From positions 204,893 through 268,892 of the forward strand of contig NZ_JABWDU010000009.1 of the NCBI RefSeq assembly GCF_013371465.1: 64,000 nt of DNA, written 5' to 3'. This DNA is from Ensifer oleiphilus (GTDB lineage Bacteria; Pseudomonadota; Alphaproteobacteria; Rhizobiales; Rhizobiaceae). The notes beneath the pieces are model-generated. The model was given only the letters and a program-made list of their open reading frames with translations, was not told where the DNA came from and searched no databases. Positions 26,873 to 35,578 of this stretch are shown in pieces. A program made the position numbers and the translations under genes. Each line of letters opens with the position of its first letter. Position 1 is the stretch's first letter.

Positions 26873-28237
26873 ATGACGATCCATCAAAAGCCTGAGGAAC
26901 CTGCAGTCGAAATCAAGGCGCCGAGCGGACTGCGCGATACCTCGCGGCCGCTTCGGCCCGAAACGCTGGCGCTTCACGGCGGCAGCTATCGTTTCGATCC
27001 GGTCACCGGCGCCGTCGCTGTGCCGATCTACCAGACGACGTCCTACCAGCTGCCCGGCACCGACGGCGCCGACAAACTGTTTGCGCTCGAGGCTGCCGGC
27101 CATCTCTACACGCGCGTCTCCAACCCGACGCAGGACGCATTCGAGCAGCGCCTTGCTGAAATCGAGGGCGGAGCCGCGGCGCTGGCGCTCGGCTCCGGTC
27201 AGGCGGCATCGGCCTATGCCCTGCTCAACCTCGCCCGCTCCGGCGACAACATCGTCAGCGCCGCCGGGCTCTATGGCGGCACTTGGGCGCTCTTCGCCTC
27301 GACGTTGAAAAGCTTCGGCATCGAGGTGCGTTTCATCGACGCGTCCGACCCCGAGGCTTTCGCGCCAAGGCAACCGATGACAAAACGCGGGCCTACTATG
27401 CGGAATCCCTTCCCAATCCGAGCCTCGAGGTCTTTCCGATCGGCGAGGTCGCCGAGATCGGCCGCCGTTTCGGCATTCCGCTTGTCATCGACAACACCGC
27501 GGCACCCTTGACCATTCGGCCGTTCGACCACGGCGGCCGCGATCGTCGTCTATTCCACCACAAAATATATCGGCGGGCACGGCACCTCGATTGGTGGCGC
27601 CATCATCGATAGCGGCTCCTTCCCCTGGCACGAAAATGCCGAGCGCCACCCCAATCTGAGTGAGCCGGATGCGAGCTATCAGGGAAAGACCTGGCTGGAG
27701 AAGGCCGCCGCGATCGACTTTCATCCTTATATCCTGCGCGCCCGCGCCGTTCTGTTGCGTGACCTCGGCGCCGCCATCAGCCCGCAGAATGTCTTCCAGT
27801 TCATTCAGGGGCTGGAGACCTTGCCGCTGCGGATCCGCCAGCACAGCGAAAACGCCATCAAGGTCGCGGACTTCCTGCGTGCCCACCCCAAGGTGGCGCG
27901 GGTTATTTTCCCGAAATTCCAGGAAGGTGCAGCCAAGGCGCGCGGTGAAAAATACCTGCGCAACGGTCACTATGGTGCTCTGGTCGGTTTCGAGCTGAAG
28001 GACGGACGCGAGGCGGGCCGTCGCTTTATCGACGGGCTGCAGCTGCTCTACCACGTAGCCAATATCGGCGACGCGCGGTCGCTGGCGATCCATCCGGCAA
28101 CGACGACCCATTCGCAACTGTCCGAGGCGGACCAGCTGAGAACGGGTGTCACGCCCGGCTATGTCAGGCTGTCGATCGGCATCGAGCACCCGGATGACAT
28201 CATCGCCGACCTGAAGCAGGCCATTGACGCCGCTTGA
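26873..28237 (+). pseudogene. O-acetylhomoserine sulfhydrylase, interrupted by two opposite frameshifts
   Basis: The family (PLP-dependent Cys/Met metabolism enzymes) makes homocysteine from O-acetylhomoserine and sulfide. The frame from 26873 is normal through EVRFIDASDPEAF, then shifts near 27362-27368. The protein continues in another frame (ATDDKTRAYYAESLPNPSLE to PLTIRPFDHG) and returns to the first frame near 27528-27534, giving VVYSTTKYIGGHGTS with the PLP lysine and continuing normally to 28237. The first change is equivalent to one lost base in GCGCC, the second to one extra G in GGCGGCC. As given, translation stops at 27511 after 212 residues. The reconstituted protein is about 454 residues. 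The two changes could be assembly errors or a real inactivation. Confidence 0.85.
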
Positions 28238-28265
28238 GCCGGCGATGTCCACAATGTGCTCTTTG

Positions 28266-28294
28266 GCCCAACCGTCAGCAGCGGTTGGGCTTTT
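28266..28294 (+). terminator. Rho-independent terminator
   Basis: GCCCAACCG (28266-28274) pairs with CGGTTGGGC (28282-28290), followed by TTTT. It lies 28 bp past the stop codon of the sulfhydrylase gene. Confidence 0.85.
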
Positions 28295-28464
28295 GGCATG
28301 TTTGGTGACGGGGCCTCTATTTGGGCAGTTCGAAGCACCCGACCCGGGGGTCAGAAGTCGCGGCTTGCCGTCTTGCACGACGCCCGCGAAGGTAGGCCCG
28401 ACCAGAAACATCATAGCTGCTGCGCTACCACCGTCGGATTGCGCCAGCAGTGGAAGGAAACGCC

Positions 28465-29493
28465 ATGACGTCCGAAAATATCCAGGTCCTTCTTGCCTCC
28501 CGCCCAGACGGCAAGCCAACACCGGACAATTTCAAGATCGGGCATTCCCCGATCCCCGAGCCTGCCGATGGCCAGGTATTGCTGAAGATCCTCTACCTCT
28601 CGCTCGATCCCTATATGCGCGGACGCATGAATGCCGGAAAATCCTACGCCAAACCCGTCGAGATCGGGGACGTGATGGAGGGTGGAACGGTGGCTCGCGT
28701 CGTGCGGTCACGCCATCCGGATTTCGCCGAGGGCGATGTCGTGCTGTCCCATTCCGGTTGGCAGAGCTACGCGCTCTCCGATGGTGCGGGCCTGCGCAAA
28801 CTCGACCCGCAGGCCGCACCACTTTCGACCGCGCTCGGGGTCTTGGGCATGCCGGGCTTTACCGCCTATTCCGGCCTCTTGACGATCGGCAAGCCGAAGC
28901 CGGGCGAAACGGTGGTGGTTGCCGCGGCAAGCGGCGCCGTCGGCTCCGCAGTCGGACAGATCGCTCGCATCAAGGGCGCACGTGCCGTCGGGATCGCCGG
29001 AGGGGCGGCGAAATGCGCCTTCGTTCGCAACGAGCTCGGCTTTGACGCGGTCGTCGACCACCATGCCGCGGACTTTGCCGAGCAACTGGCAGCCGCCTGC
29101 CCCGGGGGCATCGACGTCTATTTCGAGAATGTCGGCGGGCATGTCTGGGATGCGGTGTTTCCGCTGCTTAATGATTTCGCCCGCATTCCCGTCTGCGGCC
29201 TGATCGCACAGTACAACAGCCGCCCAGGCGAACAGACGGGTGGTGATCGCCTTCCCGCCGTCATGCGCGACGTTCTAAGCAAGAGCCTGTCGATACGCGG
29301 CTTCATCCAAAGGGAGTTCGTCGAGCAACGCCCCGACTTCCATCGAGAAATGGCCGCATGGATTTCCGCGGGCGAGGTTCGCTATCAGGAAGATATCGTC
29401 GATGGCCTCGAAAACGCGCCGAACGCTTTCATCGGCCTGCTGGAAGGCCGCAACTTCGGCAAGCTCGTCATCCGCGTTGCCGACGAGCGGTGA
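28465..29493 (+). CDS. NADP-dependent MDR-superfamily oxidoreductase (CurA/leukotriene B4 dehydrogenase-like)
   Basis: 342 residues. The N-terminal substrate domain contains LSLDPYMRGRM near residue 45, typical of zinc-free double-bond reductases. The Rossmann part has VVVAAASGAVGSAVGQIA, and a FENVGG block follows. Members reduce the alpha,beta double bond of enones with NADPH. I take the ATG at 28465 with a GGAAGGAAA site, not the ATG at 28450. It stands alone after the terminator at 28266-28294, so it has its own promoter. Confidence 0.88.
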   Translation: MTSENIQVLLASRPDGKPTPDNFKIGHSPIPEPADGQVLLKILYLSLDPYMRGRMNAGKSYAKPVEIGDVMEGGTVARVVRSRHPDFAEGDVVLSHSGWQSYALSDGAGLRKLDPQAAPLSTALGVLGMPGFTAYSGLLTIGKPKPGETVVVAAASGAVGSAVGQIARIKGARAVGIAGGAAKCAFVRNELGFDAVVDHHAADFAEQLAAACPGGIDVYFENVGGHVWDAVFPLLNDFARIPVCGLIAQYNSRPGEQTGGDRLPAVMRDVLSKSLSIRGFIQREFVEQRPDFHREMAAWISAGEVRYQEDIVDGLENAPNAFIGLLEGRNFGKLVIRVADER

Positions 29494-29527
29494 AAACCGG
29501 AGCGGCGGCACGCGGTGCCGCGGCCCG

Positions 29528-29598
29528 AAGCATGTCGCGCAAAAGCGTTCCGCGGTTTTGCGATAACGACATGGGTGAAAACAAGACCTTAAAGCGCG
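29528..29598. repeat. Intergenic repeat element, copy 2
   Basis: Second copy of the element at 21-92, again with TTGCGATAACGACATG at its centre. It lies between the oxidoreductase stop and the convergent 590-aa gene. The two copies are in the same orientation, about 29.5 kb apart. Confidence 0.65.
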
Positions 29599-29628
29599 CC
29601 AAGCGAACCTGAAAGATCGCGACGCGCC

Positions 29629-31401
29629 TTAAGGATTTCCGTTGATTTGAAGGCTGGCCTTGCCGAGGCCGTCTTCGATAGCCGCGGCCAGTTCCGGTGC
29701 ATAATTCCTCGTAGCCGGTTCAGCCGTCAGCGAGATTTCCAGCGGACCTTCCGGAGAACGCACTTCGCCAAGAGCGTTGGTCGCCTCCTGCGTCAATCCG
29801 AGCTGACCGGCAACGGCCAGCCTGAGCAGATTGACGACCCGATCCGATGAGTTTGCAAGCTGGCGCACGCGAAGCAGGGCCTCTTCGTAACGGCGTCCTC
29901 GATAGGCATCGAGGGCCAGCGTCAAAGCCGCATCGTGATGCGCATACTCCCCATTCTCCTCAGCCAGGCGCGCCAGCCTCAGGCCCTCGGACCAATGGCC
30001 GGAGATGTACCGCAACAGACCCATTCTGGCTGGGATAGCCTCATCCAGCGGATTGAGTGCGCTGGCGCGTAGTCCCGACAGAAAGGCGGCTTCCCGGTCG
30101 CCGGCAGCAAAGCGCGCCATCATCTGAGCCACGTAGCTCTGGCTCGCCTGGGGAGCAAGCGCGACAGCTCGGTCGGCAAGCTTCAGCGCTCTGTTGCGGC
30201 GGGTTGGTGAAGTGCCTGCCTCGCCCGTCGCCACGAGGACCATCGCCAGGCTGGCCGATACATCGGGATCATTTGCGTTGTAGGCGAGGGATCGCTCCAG
30301 GCAAGTGAGCGCATTTGCGAAATTTTCAGCATCGGTCCGCGAGAGGGCCATATCGGCCTGCAACACGCAACCATATCCCAGCGAAGGCGCCGCTAGCTGG
30401 CGTGCGGTCTCCAGACTGGTGACCACACCGTCTTCACCCGCAAGCGCGCGAGCAAGTCGCACCAGAAGGGCCTGTTGGACTTCCTCGGCGTTACCGCCAT
30501 CTTCGAGCGTTCGTTTCAATGCGCCGGAGCGCAAGGCTTCGTTGCTCTGCGGGTCGACCACCTGCCAGGCTAGCTCGTGAGCATCGTTTGCCATGTTATA
30601 GCTGATCGACAGTTTGTATTCCTTGCTGCCGGCAAGGCGGACGACGGATCTGGGCGCAACCCAACCGGTCACCGATGCGACGTCGATGCCCTCAGGCGGC
30701 TCCTGCGCCAGCGTCCGCACTGACGAGAACTGCGACAGCGCATGGACCAGATAGCCCCCCACTCTCCTGCGCTCTTCGCCGTCCTTCAATTTTTGCGGTT
30801 CAACATCGACGATGATGGTCGGTTTTTCCGACAGGATCGGCTTCCAGGGAAATTGATCGACCATCGAAGCATAAAAGGCAAAGGCAACCGCCAAAACCCC
30901 CACGCCTGCAAGGGCAACCTTCGCCACGGATAGACGACGACCGACAACAGCCGTCGAAGACAATTGCTCGGGTGGCTCCGGCACATTGGAGGATATCGGC
31001 GGCGGAGCGAGCAAAACCTGCGGCGGTTTTCCGTCAGACCTGACAAAGAGCGGCACATAGTTGCCCTTGGGCAGCTCGATACGCAGCGTGGCTTCATCAC
31101 CAAGCGCTTCATAATATTGTGCCAATGCAGCGCGAAGTCGCGACGCTTCAACCCGGACGATGGGGTCCGTTGCCGGATCGAACGAACTCGGCCGGGCAAA
31201 GACGTCGATCGCGATCGTATAGGCTTTCACCGACGCTGACCGCCCGGCGAAAAACTCTTCAACCAGGTATCGCAACAGTTTGCGGTGGCGCTCGGTGCCG
31301 TGAAAGCGCGGATCGCTTAGCATGCGATCGAGTTCGGCTCTGGCCGGGCGTTCGGCAACAGGGCAATAGGCCGCTCGGTCCGCGTCTTCTCCTGTTTTCA
31401 T
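29629..31401 (-). CDS. Membrane-anchored TPR protein with a possible winged-helix N-terminus (CadC/ToxR-like layout)
   Basis: 590 residues. The N-terminal cytoplasmic domain (about 1-130) carries FFAGRSASVKAYTIAIDVF, then RVEASRLRAALAQYYEA and LRIELPKGNYVPLF. The last two recall the recognition helix and wing of OmpR-type DNA-binding domains (RLR-x2-L ... G-x-GY-x-L). A single membrane segment lies near residues 159-181 (VAKVALAGVGVLAVAFAFY), followed by a large domain with TPR-like helices from about 340. This topology matches one-component membrane regulators such as CadC. I infer that reading; the family is often annotated as hypothetical or as adenylate-cyclase-like because of its C-terminal repeats. 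No cyclase catalytic motif is visible. Confidence 0.62.
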   Translation of the reverse strand: MKTGEDADRAAYCPVAERPARAELDRMLSDPRFHGTERHRKLLRYLVEEFFAGRSASVKAYTIAIDVFARPSSFDPATDPIVRVEASRLRAALAQYYEALGDEATLRIELPKGNYVPLFVRSDGKPPQVLLAPPPISSNVPEPPEQLSSTAVVGRRLSVAKVALAGVGVLAVAFAFYASMVDQFPWKPILSEKPTIIVDVEPQKLKDGEERRRVGGYLVHALSQFSSVRTLAQEPPEGIDVASVTGWVAPRSVVRLAGSKEYKLSISYNMANDAHELAWQVVDPQSNEALRSGALKRTLEDGGNAEEVQQALLVRLARALAGEDGVVTSLETARQLAAPSLGYGCVLQADMALSRTDAENFANALTCLERSLAYNANDPDVSASLAMVLVATGEAGTSPTRRNRALKLADRAVALAPQASQSYVAQMMARFAAGDREAAFLSGLRASALNPLDEAIPARMGLLRYISGHWSEGLRLARLAEENGEYAHHDAALTLALDAYRGRRYEEALLRVRQLANSSDRVVNLLRLAVAGQLGLTQEATNALGEVRSPEGPLEISLTAEPATRNYAPELAAAIEDGLGKASLQINGNP

Positions 31402-31620
31402 ATCGCGCCCCCATCTACCTACAACCCGAAAGAGAGTGCCAATGCGAGGTGAACTCTAGATCACACACCGGGCAGCGGGAAGAGAAATATTGACCCGTCA
31501 CAAAACATTTTCAAAGAAACGCCGCAGGTTCAGAATGAAACAACGGACTGAATTGAAAACCACTGAGTTTGCAGGGGCAAATCGATAGAAAAGCGCGATG
31601 CTATACGAATGAATAACTAA

Positions 31621-31896
31621 TCACATTGGATTAGATTTGTTATCTGCATTGGCAAGACAGATGGAAATCACTTCCTCTTCGATCTCCAAACAGATCAGTT
31701 CGTACTCCGCCACCATCGAAGTATCCTGCGGATCACGCCGGCGCTGGCGATCGAGCATGGAAGCCGCCTCGTCATAGGCCTCGCAAAGACTGGCGAGCGG
31801 CATGTTCTTGCCGCTCAGAAGCTGCAACTGGCCGCGCAGCGCCGGAAGCTTGAGCATCAGCTTCAAAAGTCCCCGTTGTTTGGCTTCGTTGGGCAT
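31621..31896 (-). CDS. Small protein of unknown function, 91 aa
   Basis: 91 residues, mostly helical and charged, starting MPNEAKQRGLLKLML and containing CEAYDEAASMLDRQRRRD and CLEIEEEVISICLAN. No domain recognised. The composition is like that of small rhizobial proteins found beside TPR regulators. A GTWAC-GTTAC element lies 228 bp upstream, farther than at the other five targets, so this gene's membership in the set is the weakest. It is 219 bp upstream of the 590-aa gene on the same strand; that gap shows no gene. Confidence 0.6.
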   Translation of the reverse strand: MPNEAKQRGLLKLMLKLPALRGQLQLLSGKNMPLASLCEAYDEAASMLDRQRRRDPQDTSMVAEYELICLEIEEEVISICLANADNKSNPM

Positions 31897-32123
31897 TGTG
31901 CTCTACCCGATTGAACGATGATCGATGCTTCATGCCACGCCTGCACGCAAAGGCTTCTTTCGCGCGCATCTTGCACGGATTCAGAGGTGCCACCGCCACT
32001 CTGATTGCCAGCGTCTCGTTGAGATTTTCCTATCTGACGGATACTGTCTTGGGTCAGGCAGCTGACCAACTTCCGCCTGCACCTCTCCTGCGCTGCAAAT
32101 TTGCAGGAACCCGGTCCGTGCGG

Positions 32124-32140
32124 AAGTACGTAACAGTTAC
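32124..32140 (-). promoter_or_regulatory. GTWAC-GTTAC element, site b
   Basis: The minus strand reads GTAACTGTTACGTACTT, an exact consensus match. It points toward the 91-aa gene, whose ATG is 228 bp away. The inner 11 bp form a perfect palindrome, GTAAC-T-GTTAC. Confidence 0.65.
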
Positions 32141-32383
32141 ATTGGTGCCGACCGCTTGACGGAGGCTGCATAAAGGTGGGCAACCACGGCGCTGGCACAC
32201 ATCGGATCACGCATCGCTGACCGGACTAAAGGATTATCGCCGCGGCCGCCTTTTCATTGACCGCCAGCGCACAACTGACCGCAACCGGTGCGGCTTGCCC
32301 GGCTTGGGCAGTGCGCTACAGTCGGCGTTGCCGGGTGTTACGTTTGGGCTACGGCCTTCCTCGGCCTTCAATCGCTGCCGATT

Positions 32384-32400
32384 GTAACTGTTACGTACTT
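32384..32400 (+). promoter_or_regulatory. GTWAC-GTTAC element, site c
   Basis: GTAACTGTTACGTACTT, exact consensus, pointing right. It ends 89 bp upstream of the ATG of the secreted 226-aa protein at 32489. Confidence 0.72.
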
Positions 32401-32488
32401 CAATCCGGAATGCTGCTGCGCTTAGAATACCTGCGGCGACATCCGGCGACAGGCCCTATCGCGTGTTGAGCACAACGGAGAGAATTCC

Positions 32489-33169
32489 ATGCGATCCTTG
32501 GACAAGATTTCTCGTGACCGACGTGTTGTGACGTCCCTTTCCGCCGGGATTGTCGCGACCGTTATGACGCTGTTGAGCACCGAGCTTGCGGCAAGCGACG
32601 ACAAATTGAGCGGCCTGCCCTCGCTTGTCCTTGCCGGGCAGACGGCGACGGCGCAGACGTTCCAGTTCGAAACGCCGTTCAACAATCTCATCAATGCCGG
32701 CCCGCTCTCGATCGTGCTCGAAAAGACGACCCTCGACGAGGTGAAGGCCGCATTCGGAGGCAATATCCGCAGCCGGTCTGCGGAGGGCCTGTCGATCGGT
32801 TGGCTGTGCTACGAGCTTTCCACCGGCGATCTGCCGCGGCGGATCTGGTTCGTGGCCAACGACAGAGACGCCGCGGCGCCCACAGAAAAGCCGGTGACGT
32901 TCATCTCCACCGAAGAAGTTTCCGACGAAACCGAAAAATGTGATACGCCGACTGTTGCCCTCGCCCCTCTGTTGCTGCCGGTTCCGACACTGAAGGACAG
33001 TACCGAAGCCCTGGAGAAACGCTTTGGCGCGGCCCCCAAGGAGGGCATGGTGCGTTATGCCCACCAACAGCAAGGTGAGCAGAATATGATGATCTTGCAA
33101 TCGCTCGTCTACCGTCTGAAAGACGGTCACATCGATGGCATCGCCTTCACACAGGTTACAACGAAATAG
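32489..33169 (+). CDS. Secreted protein of unknown function, 226 aa
   Basis: 226 residues with an N-terminal signal-like segment (RRVVTSLSAGIVATVMTLL, cleavage likely after TELAAS). The mature part has two widely spaced Cys (WLCYE and EKCDT) that could form a disulfide in the periplasm. No family recognised. The ATG at 32489 has an ACGGAGAG site. It lies behind element site c and next to the HAD/FGE genes, so it probably belongs to the same regulon and may act in the envelope with them. Its stop is 60 bp from the convergent HAD gene. Confidence 0.7.
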   Translation: MRSLDKISRDRRVVTSLSAGIVATVMTLLSTELAASDDKLSGLPSLVLAGQTATAQTFQFETPFNNLINAGPLSIVLEKTTLDEVKAAFGGNIRSRSAEGLSIGWLCYELSTGDLPRRIWFVANDRDAAAPTEKPVTFISTEEVSDETEKCDTPTVALAPLLLPVPTLKDSTEALEKRFGAAPKEGMVRYAHQQQGEQNMMILQSLVYRLKDGHIDGIAFTQVTTK

Positions 33170-33229
33170 TTGGCAGATAGGCGTTGCTCGCCACCGCTCA
33201 GGCGGCGAGCAATCTGCCCGTGGCGCTTT

Positions 33230-34294
33230 CTATTTATCGAAAGCGTAGACCTTGTTCCAATCGACCTTCATGTCGACGAGCAGCCACTTTCTCTGCTCGG
33301 CCTCGTTCATCGCCTTGTCCAGCTTTCCGACATGCGACTGGCGATCGTAGGCCCATTCCCGCTCGCCGTCGGTGTGATGCACGATCATGCCGAAGCTCGG
33401 CCCTGAGCCGGACGTAACCCAGCGCAGCATTTCGTAGTCGCCATCGGAATTTCCGGCGGCAAAGATCGGGCGGCGGCCGATGAACTTGTTGATACCGACG
33501 GGCTTGCCGGGACCATCGTCGATGAAATCAACCTTCGGCTCGCGCATGAGCACCGGCGTGTCGCCCTGAAGCTCATATTTGGTTGTAATGGTGCTGCCGA
33601 CGACCTGCTCCGGAGGGATGCCATACATCTGCTCGGTCATCGGCCGCATGAACTCGATGCCACCGCCCGAAACGATGTAGGTCTTGAAACCGTTTTCCCG
33701 GAGATAGTCCAAAACCTCCCTCATCGGCTGGAAGGTAATCTCGTTGTAGGGCCGGTCGAAACGGGGGTGTTTCGCGCTTGCGTACCAGTCCTTGACGATC
33801 TTCGTGAAATCGTCCGTCGTCATGCCGGCGTGCGTCGCCATGGCGAGTTCGACAAGGCCCTTTTCACCCGCCGCAGCAACGCCGGCCATGTCGCCCTTCA
33901 GCAGCGATGCAAACGGCTCCTTGTCCTTCCACTCCGGGTGATCCGGGGCCATCGCCTTGACACGATCATTGATGAACATGCCCTGAAAATACATCGGCTG
34001 CTCGCTCCAGAGCGTACCGTCGTTGTCGAACACGGCGATGCGGTCGGCCTCGGCGACATAATCAGGACCGCCCTCGGTCGTCACTCGCGTCACGAAATCG
34101 ATGATGGCCGACTTCGCCTCGCCGTCGTTCCAGGAGGGAAGGCCGATTGGAGGCGCATCGGCGGCCACCGCAAGCGTGGGAGCGGCCAGCATCATTGCAA
34201 GCGATGCGGCCGCCGCCATAAAGGTCCGCCGCCGCCAGCCTTTCCCTTGCGATTTCATGCCCGTCGACGCGTACCGTCCTGCCATCGGAATCAT
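33230..34294 (-). CDS. HAD-superfamily phosphatase, exported (Tat signal)
   Basis: 354 residues. A twin-arginine signal is visible (GWRRRTFMAAAASLAMMLA), so the protein is probably exported folded. The HAD motif I is FDNDGTLW near residue 90, motif II lies in YIVSGGG near 205, and the late acidic pair is in GNSDGDYEM. The family includes phosphoserine-phosphatase-like hydrolases; the substrate here is unknown. The start at 34294 has a strong GAGGAGAAG site. It follows the formylglycine-generating-enzyme gene by 45 bp on the same strand, so the two form an operon probably driven from element site d1. Confidence 0.85.
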   Translation of the reverse strand: MIPMAGRYASTGMKSQGKGWRRRTFMAAAASLAMMLAAPTLAVAADAPPIGLPSWNDGEAKSAIIDFVTRVTTEGGPDYVAEADRIAVFDNDGTLWSEQPMYFQGMFINDRVKAMAPDHPEWKDKEPFASLLKGDMAGVAAAGEKGLVELAMATHAGMTTDDFTKIVKDWYASAKHPRFDRPYNEITFQPMREVLDYLRENGFKTYIVSGGGIEFMRPMTEQMYGIPPEQVVGSTITTKYELQGDTPVLMREPKVDFIDDGPGKPVGINKFIGRRPIFAAGNSDGDYEMLRWVTSGSGPSFGMIVHHTDGEREWAYDRQSHVGKLDKAMNEAEQRKWLLVDMKVDWNKVYAFDK

Positions 34295-34339
34295 CGTTTC
34301 TTCTCCTCAGCTGAAACAAGACTGACTTTGCGAAAGCGC

Positions 34340-35311
34340 CTAAGTCCGCCGGATGCAGCGGAAACCGATATGGGTCGTTGCCGCGTTTTCCTCATGCGCG
34401 TGGCGGGCAGCCGGGCGGTAGCGACGGCAATAGTTTGGCGCGCAGAGGTGAGACCCACCTTTCACCACCCGCCGCGCTATCAGGATTTCCGGTTGTCTTG
34501 GATCGAAGCTCGCCTCAAGTCCACCACCGCGCGGATTGGAGGGGATGCAACAGCTTTTTGGCGCCGGCGCGGGATGATTGCTCGACCAGTAGTCGCTCGT
34601 CCATTCCCAGACATTGCCGATCATGTCGTAAAGGCCATAGCCGTTGGGAGGGAAGCTGGCGACCGGAGAGGTACGCTCGAAACCATCAGGCCGCAAATTC
34701 TCCGTCGGGAAAGCGCCGTGCCAGGTGTTGGCCATAAAGCGGCCCTCCGGCACGAGTTCATCGCCCCAGGCAAATTCCGCGCCCTCCAGGCCTCCCTTGG
34801 CGGCGAATTCCCACTCTGCCTCCGTCGGCAGATCCTTGCCGGCCCACTTGGCATACGCCATGGCATCGACATAGGAGATGTGCACGACGGGATGGTCGAG
34901 CTTGCCGCGAATGTTGCTTTGTCGGCCATAGGGCCGTCGCCAATCGGCGCCGAACTTGAAGTCCCACCATTGCGAGGAATCCCGGCTGACGAGCCGTTTG
35001 GGAGGATCGAAAATGACCGAACCCGCCCGCATCATCTCCGGCTTGGCACCTGGATAGTCCTTGGGATCGGGCGCCTTTTCGGCGACAGTGACATAACCGG
35101 TCGCGTCCACGAAGGCCGCAAACTGCCTGTTCGTGACCGGCGTGACATCGATCCAGAAACCGTCGACCTTGACTGGATGGGCCGGAGCCTCTTCGGGGTA
35201 ATGATTGTCGGATCCCATGATGAAGGTGCCACCTTCGATCCAGATCGGTTCGCGCGCGCTGATCGCCATCGGCGTTTCGTCAGGGACCTCTCTTGCCGAT
35301 AAGACTTGCAT
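34340..35311 (-). CDS. Formylglycine-generating enzyme (sulfatase-modifying factor)
   Basis: 323 residues. FGE oxidises the Cys or Ser of the sulfatase active-site motif to formylglycine. The C-terminal block GGSHLCAPNYCRRYRPAAR carries the two active-site cysteines, five residues apart as in human FGE (Cys336/Cys341). Upstream blocks GGTFIMGSD, PTEAEWEFAAKGG and GNVWEWTSDYW are the standard family signatures. No signal peptide is visible, so it acts in the cytoplasm. I use the ATG at 35311 (GAAGGGA site); a longer frame to 35509 is rejected because it runs through regulatory site d1. Its likely client is the sulfatase at 42166-43813, which keeps the target Cys. Confidence 0.92.
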   Translation of the reverse strand: MQVLSAREVPDETPMAISAREPIWIEGGTFIMGSDNHYPEEAPAHPVKVDGFWIDVTPVTNRQFAAFVDATGYVTVAEKAPDPKDYPGAKPEMMRAGSVIFDPPKRLVSRDSSQWWDFKFGADWRRPYGRQSNIRGKLDHPVVHISYVDAMAYAKWAGKDLPTEAEWEFAAKGGLEGAEFAWGDELVPEGRFMANTWHGAFPTENLRPDGFERTSPVASFPPNGYGLYDMIGNVWEWTSDYWSSNHPAPAPKSCCIPSNPRGGGLEASFDPRQPEILIARRVVKGGSHLCAPNYCRRYRPAARHAHEENAATTHIGFRCIRRT

Positions 35312-35387
35312 AGGGTCGAATTCTCCCTTCGAGGATGTCCCGATTATCCTAGTCGCCTCAAGCCTAAACGCAAATCTTGCGCATCCA

Positions 35388-35404
35388 AAGTACGTAACAG
35401 TTAC
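35388..35404 (-). promoter_or_regulatory. GTWAC-GTTAC element, site d1 (FGE/HAD operon)
   Basis: The minus strand reads GTAACTGTTACGTACTT, exact consensus. It ends 77 bp upstream of the FGE start at 35311 and points toward it. It faces away from site d2, 74 bp to the right. Confidence 0.75.
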
Positions 35405-35477
35405 GACGAAACAGAAATTGCGCGCCGAGGCGGCTCTCCTCGCCCACGCAGGGTGGAAAGCCGCAATCGTCTCCTTC

Positions 35478-35494
35478 GTTACTGTTACATTCTT
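35478..35494 (+). promoter_or_regulatory. GTWAC-GTTAC element, site d2 (MoxR/Bat operon)
   Basis: GTTACTGTTACATTCTT, two mismatches to the consensus (GTAC to ATTC). It ends 85 bp upstream of the MoxR start at 35579 and points toward it. A further GTAAC is at 35510-35514. Together with d1 it makes a divergent promoter pair. Confidence 0.65.
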
Positions 35495-35578
35495 TCCATC
35501 GAGCCACATGTAACCTTAATCTGCGTTGGGAGTTCACAAGGGCTGGCGCCACCGGGCCGGCGGGAGGGGCTAGATCAC

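Larger units (their letters stand above)
31897..32488. other. 592-bp divergent regulatory region
   Basis: No gene with convincing codon usage. It contains two copies of the GTWAC-GTTAC element, at 32124-32140 (pointing left) and 32384-32400 (pointing right), about 245 bp apart. Short open frames here translate the elements as CNCYVL on both strands, which marks those frames as noncoding. Confidence 0.7.

Noticed and set aside
32257..32469. 70-residue open frame in the divergent region
   Set aside because: It translates the regulatory element as CNCYVL, as does a minus-strand frame at 31863-32210. Noncoding.
35312..35509. N-terminal extension of the FGE frame
   Set aside because: The added 66 residues read through regulatory site d1, lack a signal or family similarity, and the ATG at 35311 has a ribosome site.
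35306..35578. N-terminal extension of the MoxR frame
   Set aside because: It spans both regulatory elements d1 and d2; the ATG at 35579 with GGGAGGGG is the better start.
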